A stretch of 64,000 bases of DNA from Rhizobiaceae bacterium (GCA_023953835.1 JAMLJB010000004.1:62001-126000), one strand, 5' to 3'. Counted from the first letter of the stretch, positions 40,319 through 48,368 are shown. A program made the numbers and translations. The notes: generated by a model from the letters alone, not told the origin.

Positions 40319-40778
40319 CAGTTGCTAACCTTTTCGATCGTTGCCGTCCCGCGCCACATCCGAGCTATCCTCTTCTTTCTCCTAACTCGCGCCGCTCATT
40401 ATAATCAGTCCCGCCCCGCAGTCTTCGCTCTTGCTCACGAACGAGTAGGGTGATATTCCTACTTTGCAAAATCAATATATCTCTACAAAATAACAGTATA
40501 AAAAAAATATCGCATAATAAACATTATGGAACGCAACTAGGCGGTAAGCCTGCTGTTGTTTTTCTCACCCAAATTGCAATTTGCGCAGTATTGGATTTAT
40601 TGCAGGGTGTTGCGATCATCTGTGAGGAGTCTTCGATAGCCGGTTTGAGTGAGCATGATCTAGCCCCTCGAAGCCGATTAACGTAGCATTTCGCCCCCAG
40701 CCGGAACCAACCCCAACCCCCAACCGTTGAAGTCTGTAGCAATATGTACTATAGTAGAGAGTGCTATAGAGAGGCGGC
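40319..40778. other. AT-rich intergenic region
   Basis: No convincing gene in 460 bp. Positions about 40450-40545 are far richer in A and T than the rest of the window (runs such as TATAAAAAAAATA), and a perfect 12-bp palindrome AAATTGCAATTT is at 40571-40582. This could be a junction of an acquired segment, a bent or protein-binding region, or part of a replication or transfer origin; no iterons were recognised. The right end holds the toxin-antitoxin promoter. Confidence 0.5.
40727..40769 (+). promoter_or_regulatory. Toxin-antitoxin promoter and operator
   Basis: A -35-like TTGAAG (40727-40732) and -10-like TATAGT (40750-40755) are 17 bases apart. The -10 lies in the perfect palindrome TACTATAGTA (40747-40756), and CTATAG recurs 15 bases downstream (40764-40769). 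This arrangement fits autorepression by the antitoxin. Confidence 0.55.
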
Positions 40779-41165
40779 GTGCTGATATTCAAGATCAGGG
40801 GCGTGGTGCGGTTTGCGCGCCGGCAACGGATCGCCGACGCCAGCTTGCGCGAGGCGATCGCGCGGGCAGAGCGCGGATTGATCGACGCCGATCTAGGCAG
40901 CGGCCTCATCAAGCAGCGTGTAGCGCGGCCCGGACAAGGCCGCTCTGGCGGGTTTCGGATGATCGTCGCCTATCGGACGGCCGACCGCGCGGTGTTTCTA
41001 TACGGGTTTGCCAAGAGTGACCGCGACAACATCGAGGATGACGAATTGGAGGACCTGCGCACGATCGGCGCGAACTGGCTTGCCGCATCGGCCGAGGTCG
41101 TAAGGCAGGCGCTACAGGACGGAGATTTGCAGGAGATCGAGCATGACCACGACGAAGAAGCCTAG
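40779..41165 (+). CDS. RelE/HigB-type toxin of a toxin-antitoxin pair
   Basis: A 128-residue protein of the RelE group in which the toxin gene comes first. It reads VVRFARRQRIADASLREAIA, LGSGLIKQRVARPGQGRSGG and FRMIVAYRTADRAVFLYGFA, the typical RelE-like core ending KSDRDNI; the C-terminus is acidic. Such toxins cleave mRNA at the ribosome. The GTG at 40779 follows a short leader. It overlaps the antitoxin gene by 23 bases, giving coupled synthesis. Expected role: plasmid maintenance. Confidence 0.82.
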   Translation: MLIFKIRGVVRFARRQRIADASLREAIARAERGLIDADLGSGLIKQRVARPGQGRSGGFRMIVAYRTADRAVFLYGFAKSDRDNIEDDELEDLRTIGANWLAASAEVVRQALQDGDLQEIEHDHDEEA

Positions 41166-41478
41166 CCGCCTTGCCCGTGAAATCGCGGAAATGGCGGGCG
41201 CGCAGCGCCGCCATGGGATCATGGACGAGGCGACCTATGAGAAGATCACGGCCCGCCACCTTGGGGAGAAGGCCCTGCCGACCGAGACGCCGATTACGGG
41301 AGCGGAAGTGCGCGCGGTGCGCGAACAGGCGCACTTGAGCCAAGCCGCGTTCGCTCGATACCTCAACATGACGACCGGCTATGTCTCGCAGATTGAGCGC
41401 GGTGCTCGACAGGCTAAGGGACCAGCCCTTGCCTTGCTGAACGTCATCCGCCGCAAGGGCATTGACGCCCTGCAATAG
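41143..41478 (+). CDS. HTH (XRE/HigA-type) antitoxin
   Basis: A 111-residue antitoxin with an XRE helix-turn-helix at about residues 54-105 (VRAVREQAHLSQAAFARYLN, TTGYVSQIERGARQAKGPAL, then LLNVIRRKGIDAL). It would bind the toxin and, with it, repress the operon at the palindrome upstream of 40779. The N-terminal 50 residues probably contact the toxin. It starts inside the toxin gene. Confidence 0.87.
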   Translation: MTTTKKPSRLAREIAEMAGAQRRHGIMDEATYEKITARHLGEKALPTETPITGAEVRAVREQAHLSQAAFARYLNMTTGYVSQIERGARQAKGPALALLNVIRRKGIDALQ

Positions 41479-41543
41479 TGAACCGGCAACAACTCGGCAG
41501 GGCAGTGTACTAGGCCCTGCCACTGTATAGGAGGCACGATTCA

Positions 41544-41795
41544 ATGACGGATAACGAACTACAGCACATACTTGCCGTATCACGCTCAGCCAAGCGCAAG
41601 AATGACTACGGTGTCCTCTCGACAAGCGAGCGGCTGACCGTTGCTATTGTCCTCAACAGGCCCGAGTGGTTGGCCGAGATGAATTACACACTGCCCGAAG
41701 CCATCGAACGCGTCGGGCCTGAGTGGCTGGCGCTTATTCCCAAGGCTGCGAAGGAATTGGAGTACGAAGAGGAGCACGCGGCGGGCGAGGCATGA
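41544..41795 (+). CDS. Small hypothetical protein
   Basis: An 83-residue acidic, helical protein (LQHILAVSRSAKRKNDYGVL, LPEAIERVGPEWLALIPKAA). GGAGG lies just upstream of ATG 41544. The family is not recognised. It is convergent with the zinc-ribbon gene that ends at 41819. Confidence 0.6.
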   Translation: MTDNELQHILAVSRSAKRKNDYGVLSTSERLTVAIVLNRPEWLAEMNYTLPEAIERVGPEWLALIPKAAKELEYEEEHAAGEA

Positions 41796-41818
41796 GTGCT
41801 CGGGTAGACGAGACCGCG

Positions 41819-42070
41819 CTAGGCCAGCCCGCCGACAAAGCCGCTCAATTCATCTAGCCGCACCATGGACAGACGGACGGCGCCCCGACACCCGCGCGCC
41901 CTGCACACCGTCTCGCGCTCCAGCTCGTCGATGTAGATAAATTCGCGCTCCGGAGACGTGCAGACCGTCGCACGCGTCAGGTAATGGACGTGCCCACATC
42001 GCTTGCATCGCGCCTCGATCTTTTGATGGTCAGCCAGATCACCCACACGGATTTGTTGTTTCCAGCCCAT
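41819..42070 (-). CDS. Small zinc-ribbon protein, coupled to Y-family polymerase gene
   Basis: An 83-residue protein with paired cysteines: CKRCGHVHY near residue 22, and CRARGCRGA at residues 56-64, a probable zinc ribbon. Its ATG (42070) overlaps the polymerase stop (TGATG), so the two are translationally coupled and both would be SOS-controlled. It may be a nucleic-acid-binding accessory; no family name can be given. The longer open frame upstream lies antiparallel within the polymerase gene and is ignored. Confidence 0.7.
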   Translation of the reverse strand: MGWKQQIRVGDLADHQKIEARCKRCGHVHYLTRATVCTSPEREFIYIDELERETVCRARGCRGAVRLSMVRLDELSGFVGGLA

Positions 42071-43335
42071 CACCAGAAATCCTCCGCCGAGGGAATGCGC
42101 GTATAGCTGATCTTGCCGCCGACATGGCCGCCGGCCGGCGGCCGCCACATGCCGAGGCTGACCACCGTGCCGGCATAGCGCATGTTGAGCCCGTCGATAG
42201 CCTGGCTGGCGTTTTCCCAACGCCGGCGCTGCCGATCGTCGTTGAGCAGCAAATCGAGCTGACGCTCGTTCGACGACGACAAATCGTAGAGCGTCACGCC
42301 AAGACGGAAAATCGTGAGGCCGCGCGGATAGGCGCGATGCACCCTGCCCCACAGTTCGCCCAGGGCTGAAAGGATGGCCTGGTCGTCGTTGACGACAGGC
42401 AAGGCGCATTTCCCCATCCACGAACCGTCGCGGATCGAAAGCCAGAGCCACAGCCCCGACGCATAGTAATTTTCGCGCCGCAGCCGCCGCGCCGCCTTGG
42501 TCAGCAACAGGCGCGAAATCCCGCGCGCCGCCTCGACGTTGCGCGCCTCCGGAGGAAGCACGCGGCCATGCCCGAACATGCCGCGGCTCGAAGCGGGCGC
42601 CTGTATGTCGTAACCATGCAGGGCATACCACAAGCGCTCGCCGGTGACGTTGCCCCACAGCTTGCGCATGTGCTTCGGCTGAAGGCTGTAGAGCGCTTCG
42701 GTGGAAGATATGCCGGCACGGTAAAGCCGCTTCGCCATATTCCCGCCGACGCCGGGAATATCCTCCATATTCACGGCCAGCAGCGGCGCGGGCAGGTCCG
42801 CCGGCGACCAAATCGCGAGGCCATCGCCATAGCCGCCAACATGACGCTTGCCTTCCTTGCAGGCCATTTTTGCGAGCTGACGATTCGCGGCAAAGCCGAT
42901 CGAGCAGGTAATCCATGGTCCGACGTTGTCGGCGATCGCCGCCTTGATGCGAGCGGCCAGGGACCACGGGTCCGCCCGGCCGCTCGCATCGAGACGACAC
43001 GTCAGCTCGTCTATCGACTTCGCCGTGTCGATCGGAATAACGGTCTCAATTTCCGACAGCAGCGCATTATGAGCGCGCCGGTACAGGTCCGGCTCTTGCG
43101 GAACCAGCATCAGGTCGGGACAAAGCCGCTTCGCTTCTTCAATCGGCATGACGTTCTTGACGCCATAGGCTTTCGCCTCCCGCGAGCAGGCAATGACGGC
43201 CGTGCGCGTCGTGCCCTCGAACGGCACGACGCCGACAGGACGGCCGCGCAGGCGCCGATCACACTGCTGGTGGACGCTGGCAAAGAAGCCATCCATATCG
43301 AGGTAGAGGCGCTCGATTGTCTCCGGCTTGCGCAT
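42070..43335 (-). CDS. Y-family (DinB/ImuB-like) DNA polymerase
   Basis: A 421-residue translesion polymerase-like protein. The first catalytic aspartate is in LYLDMDGFFASVHQQCDRRL (residues 10-29); the palm motif is SIDELT, keeping Asp and Glu; CSIGFAANRQLAKMACKEGK follows, then the helix-hairpin-helix-like IPGVGGNMAKRLYRAGI. A C-terminal little-finger region is present. A perfect GTTC-N7-GTTC LexA box lies 24-38 bases upstream, so it should be induced by DNA damage. It forms an operon with a zinc-ribbon gene and is neighbour to an SRAP gene. Confidence 0.88.
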   Translation of the reverse strand: MRKPETIERLYLDMDGFFASVHQQCDRRLRGRPVGVVPFEGTTRTAVIACSREAKAYGVKNVMPIEEAKRLCPDLMLVPQEPDLYRRAHNALLSEIETVIPIDTAKSIDELTCRLDASGRADPWSLAARIKAAIADNVGPWITCSIGFAANRQLAKMACKEGKRHVGGYGDGLAIWSPADLPAPLLAVNMEDIPGVGGNMAKRLYRAGISSTEALYSLQPKHMRKLWGNVTGERLWYALHGYDIQAPASSRGMFGHGRVLPPEARNVEAARGISRLLLTKAARRLRRENYYASGLWLWLSIRDGSWMGKCALPVVNDDQAILSALGELWGRVHRAYPRGLTIFRLGVTLYDLSSSNERQLDLLLNDDRQRRRWENASQAIDGLNMRYAGTVVSLGMWRPPAGGHVGGKISYTRIPSAEDFW

Positions 43336-43380
43336 TCTGTGTTCTCATTCTGTCACGAGAACAGAATGAGAACACAGAAT
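43334..43380. promoter_or_regulatory. LexA box within a perfect 20-bp inverted repeat
   Basis: ATTCTGTGTTCTCATTCTGT (43334-43353) and its exact inverted copy (43361-43380) are separated by seven bases. On the minus strand 43359-43373 reads GTTCTCATTCTGTTC, a perfect alphaproteobacterial LexA box; the plus-strand arm carries a near copy (GTTCTCATTCTGTCA, 43341-43355). It overlaps the start of the polymerase gene, giving tight SOS repression. Confidence 0.8.
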
Positions 43381-43419
43381 CCGGCTCGACCGTCAAGAGG
43401 AAAAGGAATAATTTCCTTA

Positions 43420-43656
43420 TCAGTCCCGCGACCACCCTTCTACGGTGTCCTCGAGCGCGAATCCCAATTTCCGTGCCAGATCCCCGAGTTCTTCGGTGAT
43501 TTCACCCGCCACAATTCCCTCCCTCGCCGCATCGGCAAGGCATTGCTCGGCCAGCTTCCGCGGTCGGTCCTTGTCACCTCGTTCATACATCTCCAGGTTC
43601 ACATGCTTGCCGATCCACCGATCGACATAATCAACGCCTCGGCCGCTCATAGACAC
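43420..43656 (-). CDS. DUF768-like small protein
   Basis: A 78-residue protein: MSGRGVDYVDRWIGKHVNLE, RKLAEQCLADAAREGIVAGE and LGDLARKLGFALED. The arrangement resembles DUF768 proteins, which are frequent in Mesorhizobium and relatives and have no known function. It lies between the polymerase promoter and the second LexA box and is transcribed toward the polymerase gene. Confidence 0.6.
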   Translation of the reverse strand: MSMSGRGVDYVDRWIGKHVNLEMYERGDKDRPRKLAEQCLADAAREGIVAGEITEELGDLARKLGFALEDTVEGWSRD

Positions 43657-43717
43657 CGTCTCCCTCTTCGACCGACCGATCTTGCTACCCGATTTCTAAA
43701 TTTCCCACTTGACTCGC

Positions 43718-43732
43718 GTTCTCATTCTGTTC
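43718..43732 (+). promoter_or_regulatory. LexA box
   Basis: GTTCTCATTCTGTTC, identical over 15 bases to the box before the polymerase gene. It lies 28 bases before the gene at 43761, next to a -35-like TTGACT (43709-43714), and would control that gene and possibly the SRAP gene after it. Confidence 0.8.
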
Positions 43733-43760
43733 CTATTTTATGCCCCGACAGGAGTTCGCC

Positions 43761-44378
43761 ATGAGACACGAACGCATCGAGCGGAACTTCCCGGTCGTCA
43801 AGATTTCAATTCCGAAGGCTACCCCCAACGAGCTACAGCGTGGAGAGGACGCGGCGATCGCCGTATTCAGCCGTGCCGGCATTTCCCCCGCGCAAGCAGC
43901 CGACGGCATCAGCCTACGTGAAGCCTGGGACATCGCCGGCTTTCCCGACGACTTCGACATTTCGGACCAGGACATGGATAACGCCTCCGTCTGGGACGAG
44001 GCCGACCACGCGGCCGTCAAGGCGGCATGTGCGCAATGGGCGCAACAGGGGCGATCACCGCCCTTGAGCGCTCACCTACAGCTCGTCACCGATCCGGCAA
44101 CCCAACTTGTCGATCGCACGACGGCACTTGCCCTGCTTCGATCACGCGTCGAGGAGGCCACCAAGCCAAGCGAGTACCTCGACGCCACCATCGGCGATCT
44201 CGCCTGGATCGTGGCGGCCGACGTCGAGGACGAACGTCATGCGCAGGAACTGGTCAACGAGGTCACGATCGCGTTTACTGCCCTTCAGCTATCCAGCTTC
44301 AGACCGGTTGACCCGGTCGACCCCAAGCGGCAAGCCGTTCTGAACGCAATCGACACGCTGGAAAAGAGGTCGGGCTGA
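43761..44378 (+). CDS. LexA-regulated hypothetical protein
   Basis: A 205-residue soluble protein without recognised family: FPVVKISIPKATPNELQRGE, ISLREAWDIAGFPDDFDISD and ATIGDLAWIVAADVEDERHA. ATG 43761 follows AGGAG with good spacing; an upstream in-frame ATG at 43740 lacks a ribosome binding site. The perfect LexA box just upstream and the SRAP gene 41 bases downstream place it in the DNA-damage response, where it may be a new plasmid-borne SOS protein. Confidence 0.7.
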   Translation: MRHERIERNFPVVKISIPKATPNELQRGEDAAIAVFSRAGISPAQAADGISLREAWDIAGFPDDFDISDQDMDNASVWDEADHAAVKAACAQWAQQGRSPPLSAHLQLVTDPATQLVDRTTALALLRSRVEEATKPSEYLDATIGDLAWIVAADVEDERHAQELVNEVTIAFTALQLSSFRPVDPVDPKRQAVLNAIDTLEKRSG

Positions 44379-44419
44379 CTCAATCGGCCGCAAAGCGCTG
44401 ACTACGCGAAAGGAAGCCC

Positions 44420-45154
44420 ATGTGCGGCCGCTACACCCGCTATCTGCCCTGGTCTGAAATCCATCGTCTCTATCGGCTCACGGCGCCGGCCGACACCGGC
44501 AGGAACGACATGGAGCCGCGATACAATATCGCGCCAACACAAACCGTTCCCTTCATCACCAGTGCAGATGACGGACAAAAGCTGCACGAAGGCAGATGGT
44601 GGCTGGTGCCGTTTTGGGCAAAAGAGATCCCGAAATATCCGATGTTCAACGCCCGATCAGAGGATGCGGAAAAGAAGCCTGCTTTCCGGGACGCCTTCAA
44701 AAGCAAGCGCTGTCTGATACCGGCGGACGGATTTTACGAGTGGACAAAGAGCCCGGCCGATGGCGAGAAAGACCCCTGGCATATCTTTCGGCCGGACCAC
44801 CAACCTTTCAGCTTTGCCGGTCTGTGGGCCTACAACAAGGCGCTCGATCTCACGAGTTGCACCATTCTGACGGCGGCGGCAGATGAACCGATGCGCCAGC
44901 TTCACGATCGTCAGCCAATCATCCTCGACCCATCAGTCTATGACGCCTGGCTCGACCCCGTCACCTCCGTTCCGGACGCAAAACAGTTGCTGAGCCACAA
45001 TCTCGATGGGCGGCTGAAATTCTACCGCGTCGGCCGCGAGGTCAACAAATCCACGAAGGACAAGATGCGCAACGACGATGCCCGAATGATCGAGCCAATT
45101 CGCCTCGAGAACGCTCCAACAGTCTCCGGCTCCCTGGCAGGCGAAGGAAACTGA
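44420..45154 (+). CDS. SRAP-domain protein (YedK/HMCES family)
   Basis: A 244-residue SOS-response-associated protein that crosslinks to abasic sites in single-stranded DNA through Cys2 (MCGRYT). Other conserved elements are RYNIAPTQ, MFNARSEDA, CLIPADGFYEW and the late HDRQPIIL, supplying the Asn, Glu and His of the active site. Length is normal for the family. It probably shares the LexA-controlled promoter of the preceding gene, giving an SOS island with the polymerase gene. Confidence 0.92.
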   Translation: MCGRYTRYLPWSEIHRLYRLTAPADTGRNDMEPRYNIAPTQTVPFITSADDGQKLHEGRWWLVPFWAKEIPKYPMFNARSEDAEKKPAFRDAFKSKRCLIPADGFYEWTKSPADGEKDPWHIFRPDHQPFSFAGLWAYNKALDLTSCTILTAAADEPMRQLHDRQPIILDPSVYDAWLDPVTSVPDAKQLLSHNLDGRLKFYRVGREVNKSTKDKMRNDDARMIEPIRLENAPTVSGSLAGEGN

Positions 45155-45171
45155 CGCTCACCCGCCCAATG

Positions 45172-45382
45172 TCAGGCGATCGTTTCCACTATCTCGTAAT
45201 CCATTATCAGCGGGCCGATCCCCTCATTGAGCAAGGTCAGCATAGTTTCCGCCGTTGGCGTGGGAAGCTCGATCCGCTCGACCCGCATAGGCCGCCATTC
45301 GGAGCTTTCACCTTGGGCTGCAATCTCCTTGCGCAGGTCGAAGACTTCTTGCCGAACCTCATCCAGTCCGGCGTAAAACAGC
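45172..45382 (-). pseudogene. 3' part of small gene split by IS66
   Basis: The minus strand encodes YAGLDEVRQEVFDLRKEIAA, GESSEWRPMRVERIELPTPT, then a stop at 45172. The 5' part is on the other side of the IS66 element (47913-48021: MILYAFSPESESDEDRWKDT, IRELF). Joining them through the 8-bp duplication gives one continuous frame of about 93-103 residues. Unknown function; disrupted. Confidence 0.7.
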
Positions 45383-45447
45383 GTAAGCGGCAAGGACATC
45401 CCACGTAGCGGCGGCAGCGGGGATTTGGGATTCATCAGCTTTGGGAT

Positions 45448-45852
45448 TTGGAGCTGATGATGGAAATTTCCATAAGCAGGCCTATGCCTGATGATAGAAA
45501 CAGTCAGGTGATCGAGCATCTTGCTGCGCGTCCCCTTCGAGGTCGCCGTCAGTGGTCGGAAGAGGCGAAGGCCCGGCTTGTAGCGGAAACGCTTGTGCCT
45601 GGCGCAAACGTCTCGGCCATCGCACGGGAAGCGGGGATGGCGCCGTCGCAGTTGTTCGGCTGGCGGCGCAAAGCTCTTGGGAAGGATTTGCCGGCCTCGG
45701 AGGACAATGGTCCTGCGGTTCAGTTCACCCGGTTCGAGCCGGCCTATGGCGCTGCGATCGAAATTGTCGTGGGCGACCTGATCGTGCGGGTCGGGGCGAA
45801 CGTGGATCCAGATCATCTTGCACGGGTCATCCGGGCGGCACGAGCGGCATGA
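45448..45852 (+). CDS. tnpA: IS66 accessory protein TnpA
   Basis: A 134-residue IS66 Orf1 protein with a helix-turn-helix (RRQWSEEAKARLVAETLVPG, VSAIAREAGMAPSQLFGWRR), thought to help bind the IS ends. Its TGA overlaps the next ATG (ATGA at 45849-45852), giving coupling to tnpB. The start may be 45448 or the in-frame ATG 12 bases later. Confidence 0.9.
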   Translation: MELMMEISISRPMPDDRNSQVIEHLAARPLRGRRQWSEEAKARLVAETLVPGANVSAIAREAGMAPSQLFGWRRKALGKDLPASEDNGPAVQFTRFEPAYGAAIEIVVGDLIVRVGANVDPDHLARVIRAARAA

Positions 45853-46193
45853 TCCCCTCGGGCGTTACTGTTTATGTTGCGAGCACGCCGGTCGACTTCC
45901 GCAAGGGACCATTGTCGTTGATGGCGCTTGTTCGTGACGGCGGTGTGGATCCTTTCGATGGTTCTCTTTATGTCTTCCGTCCGAAAAGAGCAGATCGGGT
46001 GAAGATCGTCTGGTGGGATGGCTCCGGGGTCTGCCTGTATGCAAAAACGCTGGAGAAATCGCAGTTTTGTTGGCCCCGGATCGGGCCTGCGCGTCTTCGG
46101 CTGAACCATGCGCAACTGCTTGCACTGGTCGACGGCCTGGACTGGAAGCGGGTTCGGCCGGTAGGGGTGAAGCGACCCCAAAGCTTGGGCTGA
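45849..46193 (+). CDS. tnpB: IS66 accessory protein TnpB (Orf2)
   Basis: A 114-residue IS66 Orf2 protein: VYVASTPVDFRKGPLSLMAL, LYVFRPKRADRVKIVWWDGS and VCLYAKTLEKSQFCWPR. These blocks are diagnostic of the IS66 Orf2 family, needed for transposition with TnpA and TnpC; it is unrelated to the IS200/IS605 TnpB nucleases. Length is normal. Confidence 0.92.
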   Translation: MIPSGVTVYVASTPVDFRKGPLSLMALVRDGGVDPFDGSLYVFRPKRADRVKIVWWDGSGVCLYAKTLEKSQFCWPRIGPARLRLNHAQLLALVDGLDWKRVRPVGVKRPQSLG

Positions 46194-46258
46194 CGTGCCT
46201 GAGGCAAAGTGAATCACGGCTCTGAAACGGTTGGGAAAACGGCCTGATCTGTGCTGTG

Positions 46259-47899
46259 ATGACGGCCATGGAGACGGCTGTCGCAGAGCTTCCCGACGAC
46301 GTTGACGCGCTGAAGGCGATGGTTCTGGCGCTGACCGAAAAGGCAGTGCTGCTGGAGAACCAGGCCGCTCAGAACGAACGTCTGGCGGCCGAGCGGATCG
46401 CTATCTCTGATAGTCGGGCGGAAGTCGCTGAGGCCCGTATCAAAGCGGCCGATGAACGTATCGCCACCTTGACGGCGATCGTGAAGATGCTGGAGCGATC
46501 GCGCTATGGCCGGCGCTCGGAGCGGCTGAACGACGAGCAATGTGCCTTCGTGTTCGAGGAGATCGAGAGCGGCGTCGGCGAAGCGATTGCCGATCTGGAG
46601 GCTGTAGCACCCGGTCGTGCGAAGCGCGCGCCACGCCCACGCAAGGGATTTGCCGCCCATCTCGAGCGGGTGGAGCAGGTTATCGAGCCGGAGGTGCCCG
46701 AGGATTGCGAAGGTCTGGACCGGCTCCTGATCGGCGAGGACGTGTCGGAACGCCTGGACGTGACGCCGGCGAAGTTCCGGGTGATCGTCACGCGCCGCCC
46801 GAAATATGCCTACCGAAACCGCGACGGCGTGTCCCAGGCGCCGGCGCCCGTCCACATCATCGCGAGCGGCATTCCCACCGAACGGCTTCTGGCCCAGATC
46901 GCGGTCTCCAAATATGCCGACGGGCTGCCGCTCTATCGTCAGGAGACCATCTATGCCCGTGACGGCGTCGAACTCAGCCGCGCGCTGATGGCGCAATGGA
47001 TGGGCAAGATCGGCTTCGAGCTTCAGCCACTGGCCGATTATGTGCTGGAGCGCATCCGCCAGGCCGAAAGGGTGTTTGCCGACGAGACGTCGTTGCCGAC
47101 CCTTGCGCCAGGCAGCGGCCAGGTGAAGAAAGCGTGGTTATGGGCTTATGCGCGCGATGATCGGCCATATGGCGCAACATCGCCGCCCATGGTTGCCTAC
47201 CGCTTCGAAGACAGTCGCGGCAGCGCGTGTGTCGCACGCCACATGGCCGGCTTCACCGGTATCCTGCAAGTGGACGGCTATTCCGCCTATACCAAGCTCG
47301 CCAAGGCAAATGCCGGCGCCAACGATACCGTGACACTCGCGGGATGCTGGGCGCATCTACGCCGGCGCTTTTATGAGTTGCACGTCAGCGGCGTGTCGCG
47401 TCTGGCGACGCAGACGGTCTCGACAATGGCCGAGTTGTGGAAGGTAGAGGACGAAATCCGCGGCCGCGATCCGGCGGTTCGCATGGCGGCCCGCCAGGAT
47501 CGGTCCGCAGCCATCGTTGCCGACCTGTTCAGGTTATGGGAAAAGGAGCTGCCTCGCATCTCCGGAAAGTCGAAATTGGCAGAGGCGATCCGGTATGCCA
47601 CTTCACGCCGCGCCACGCTCGAGCGCTTCCTCGTCGATGGCAGGGTCGAAATCGATTCCAACATTGTCGAGCGCGCTATCAGGCCCCAGACAATAATCAG
47701 AAAAAATAGTCTCTTTGCCGGCAGCGAAGGGGGTGGACGGGTTTGGGCAACCATAGCCACGATGTTGCAGACAGCAAAAATGAACAGCGTCGATCCGCTC
47801 GCCTGGCTTCAGCAGACCCTCGAGCGGATCGCCGGCGGCTGGACAATCTCCCGCATCGATCAGCTCATGCCCTGGAACTTCACCCCCGACACGCCATGA
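46259..47899 (+). CDS. tnpC: IS66 transposase TnpC
   Basis: A 546-residue DDE transposase. An N-terminal coiled-coil region (about residues 10-90, leucine-zipper-like) is followed by a zinc-finger-like and helix-turn-helix part and the catalytic domain with ERVFADETSLPTLAP (first Asp), ILQVDGYSAYTKLAK (second) and the late VEIDSNIVERAIRPQTIIRK (Glu region). Intact length. ATG 46259 is used; a GTG three bases earlier is in frame. Confidence 0.92.
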   Translation: MTAMETAVAELPDDVDALKAMVLALTEKAVLLENQAAQNERLAAERIAISDSRAEVAEARIKAADERIATLTAIVKMLERSRYGRRSERLNDEQCAFVFEEIESGVGEAIADLEAVAPGRAKRAPRPRKGFAAHLERVEQVIEPEVPEDCEGLDRLLIGEDVSERLDVTPAKFRVIVTRRPKYAYRNRDGVSQAPAPVHIIASGIPTERLLAQIAVSKYADGLPLYRQETIYARDGVELSRALMAQWMGKIGFELQPLADYVLERIRQAERVFADETSLPTLAPGSGQVKKAWLWAYARDDRPYGATSPPMVAYRFEDSRGSACVARHMAGFTGILQVDGYSAYTKLAKANAGANDTVTLAGCWAHLRRRFYELHVSGVSRLATQTVSTMAELWKVEDEIRGRDPAVRMAARQDRSAAIVADLFRLWEKELPRISGKSKLAEAIRYATSRRATLERFLVDGRVEIDSNIVERAIRPQTIIRKNSLFAGSEGGGRVWATIATMLQTAKMNSVDPLAWLQQTLERIAGGWTISRIDQLMPWNFTPDTP

Positions 47900-47912
47900 G
47901 CTAACCGCTTAC

Positions 47913-48021
47913 AAAACAGCTCGCGGATGCCGGTATCTTTCCAGCGGTCCTCGTCCGACTCGGATTCCGGAGAAAAGGCATAGAGGATCATGGTGTCCTT
48001 ACTTTCTTCGCTAGTGACCAT
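47913..48021 (-). pseudogene. 5' part of small gene split by IS66
   Basis: Reading leftward from ATG 48021 or, better supported by AAGGA upstream, ATG 47991, the frame gives MILYAFSPESESDEDRWKDT and IRELF before reaching the IS66 end. It joins the fragment ending at 45172. The gene is transcribed in the same direction as the transfer genes and lies just after two small genes at the end of the virD4 operon. Confidence 0.65.
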
Positions 48022-48026
48022 CACGG

Positions 48027-48050
48027 GACAGGTTCACGTTACAACCTGTC
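48027..48050. promoter_or_regulatory. Inverted repeat upstream of the disrupted gene
   Basis: Perfect 8-bp inverted repeat GACAGGTT / AACCTGTC with an 8-base loop. It lies just before the 5' end of the IS66-split gene. It could be an operator, a terminator stem without a T-run, or part of a nick region; no partner copies were found. Confidence 0.35.
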
Positions 48051-48179
48051 AGGCACCACCATAATCCGTACAGGCACACCCAGCAATTTTTCGGCCGCCT
48101 TCTCATCCCTCCATCGCTGGCGCGGCAATGATTGCGAACAGCAATCGCCCAGATGAGCATCCAAGCCGGAACACGAGCG

Positions 48180-48368
48180 TCACGATTTAACCTCGGTCGC
48201 CTTATCGGCCGGCCTGAGATTGTCAGGAGCATCGCATAAGGGGCAGAGGTAGACGTAAGGCTCTGTAACGGTGAATACGACCGCCGGCTGGCCGCATCGG
48301 GCGCACAGCAGGCGAAACGGTTCATTCGGTGAAGGTGGTTTGCGCAGCACCGACGACACTCGCCCCAT
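48180..48368 (-). CDS. Small zinc-ribbon protein
   Basis: A 62-residue protein with two CxxC pairs (LLCARCGQPA and YLCPLCDAPD), a likely zinc ribbon, and a charged C-terminus. Its ATG overlaps the stop of the membrane-protein gene (TGATG at 48368), so it is the next gene of the transfer operon. Function unknown. Confidence 0.7.
   Translation of the reverse strand: MGRVSSVLRKPPSPNEPFRLLCARCGQPAVVFTVTEPYVYLCPLCDAPDNLRPADKATEVKS

Larger units (their letters stand above)
45383..47912 (+). mobile_element. IS66-family insertion sequence (2530 bp)
   Basis: The ends are GTAAGCGG at 45383 and its inverse CCGCTTAC ending at 47912. An exact 8-bp target duplication AAAACAGC flanks it (45375-45382 and 47913-47920), typical for IS66. 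It carries the three genes tnpA, tnpB and tnpC in order with overlaps. All are intact, so the element may be active. It interrupts a small minus-strand gene. Confidence 0.93.

Noticed and set aside
40450..40686. 78-codon open frame in the AT-rich region
   Set aside because: It begins in low-complexity sequence, has no ribosome binding site and shows no protein-like pattern.
42071..43000. Upstream extension of the 41819 minus-strand frame
   Set aside because: It lies inside the Y-family polymerase gene in another frame and is Arg-rich without motifs; only the part from 42070 down looks real.
45436..45816. Minus-strand extension of the IS66-split gene into the IS
   Set aside because: The upstream part is antisense to tnpA and lies beyond the IS end; the true 5' part is on the other side of the IS.
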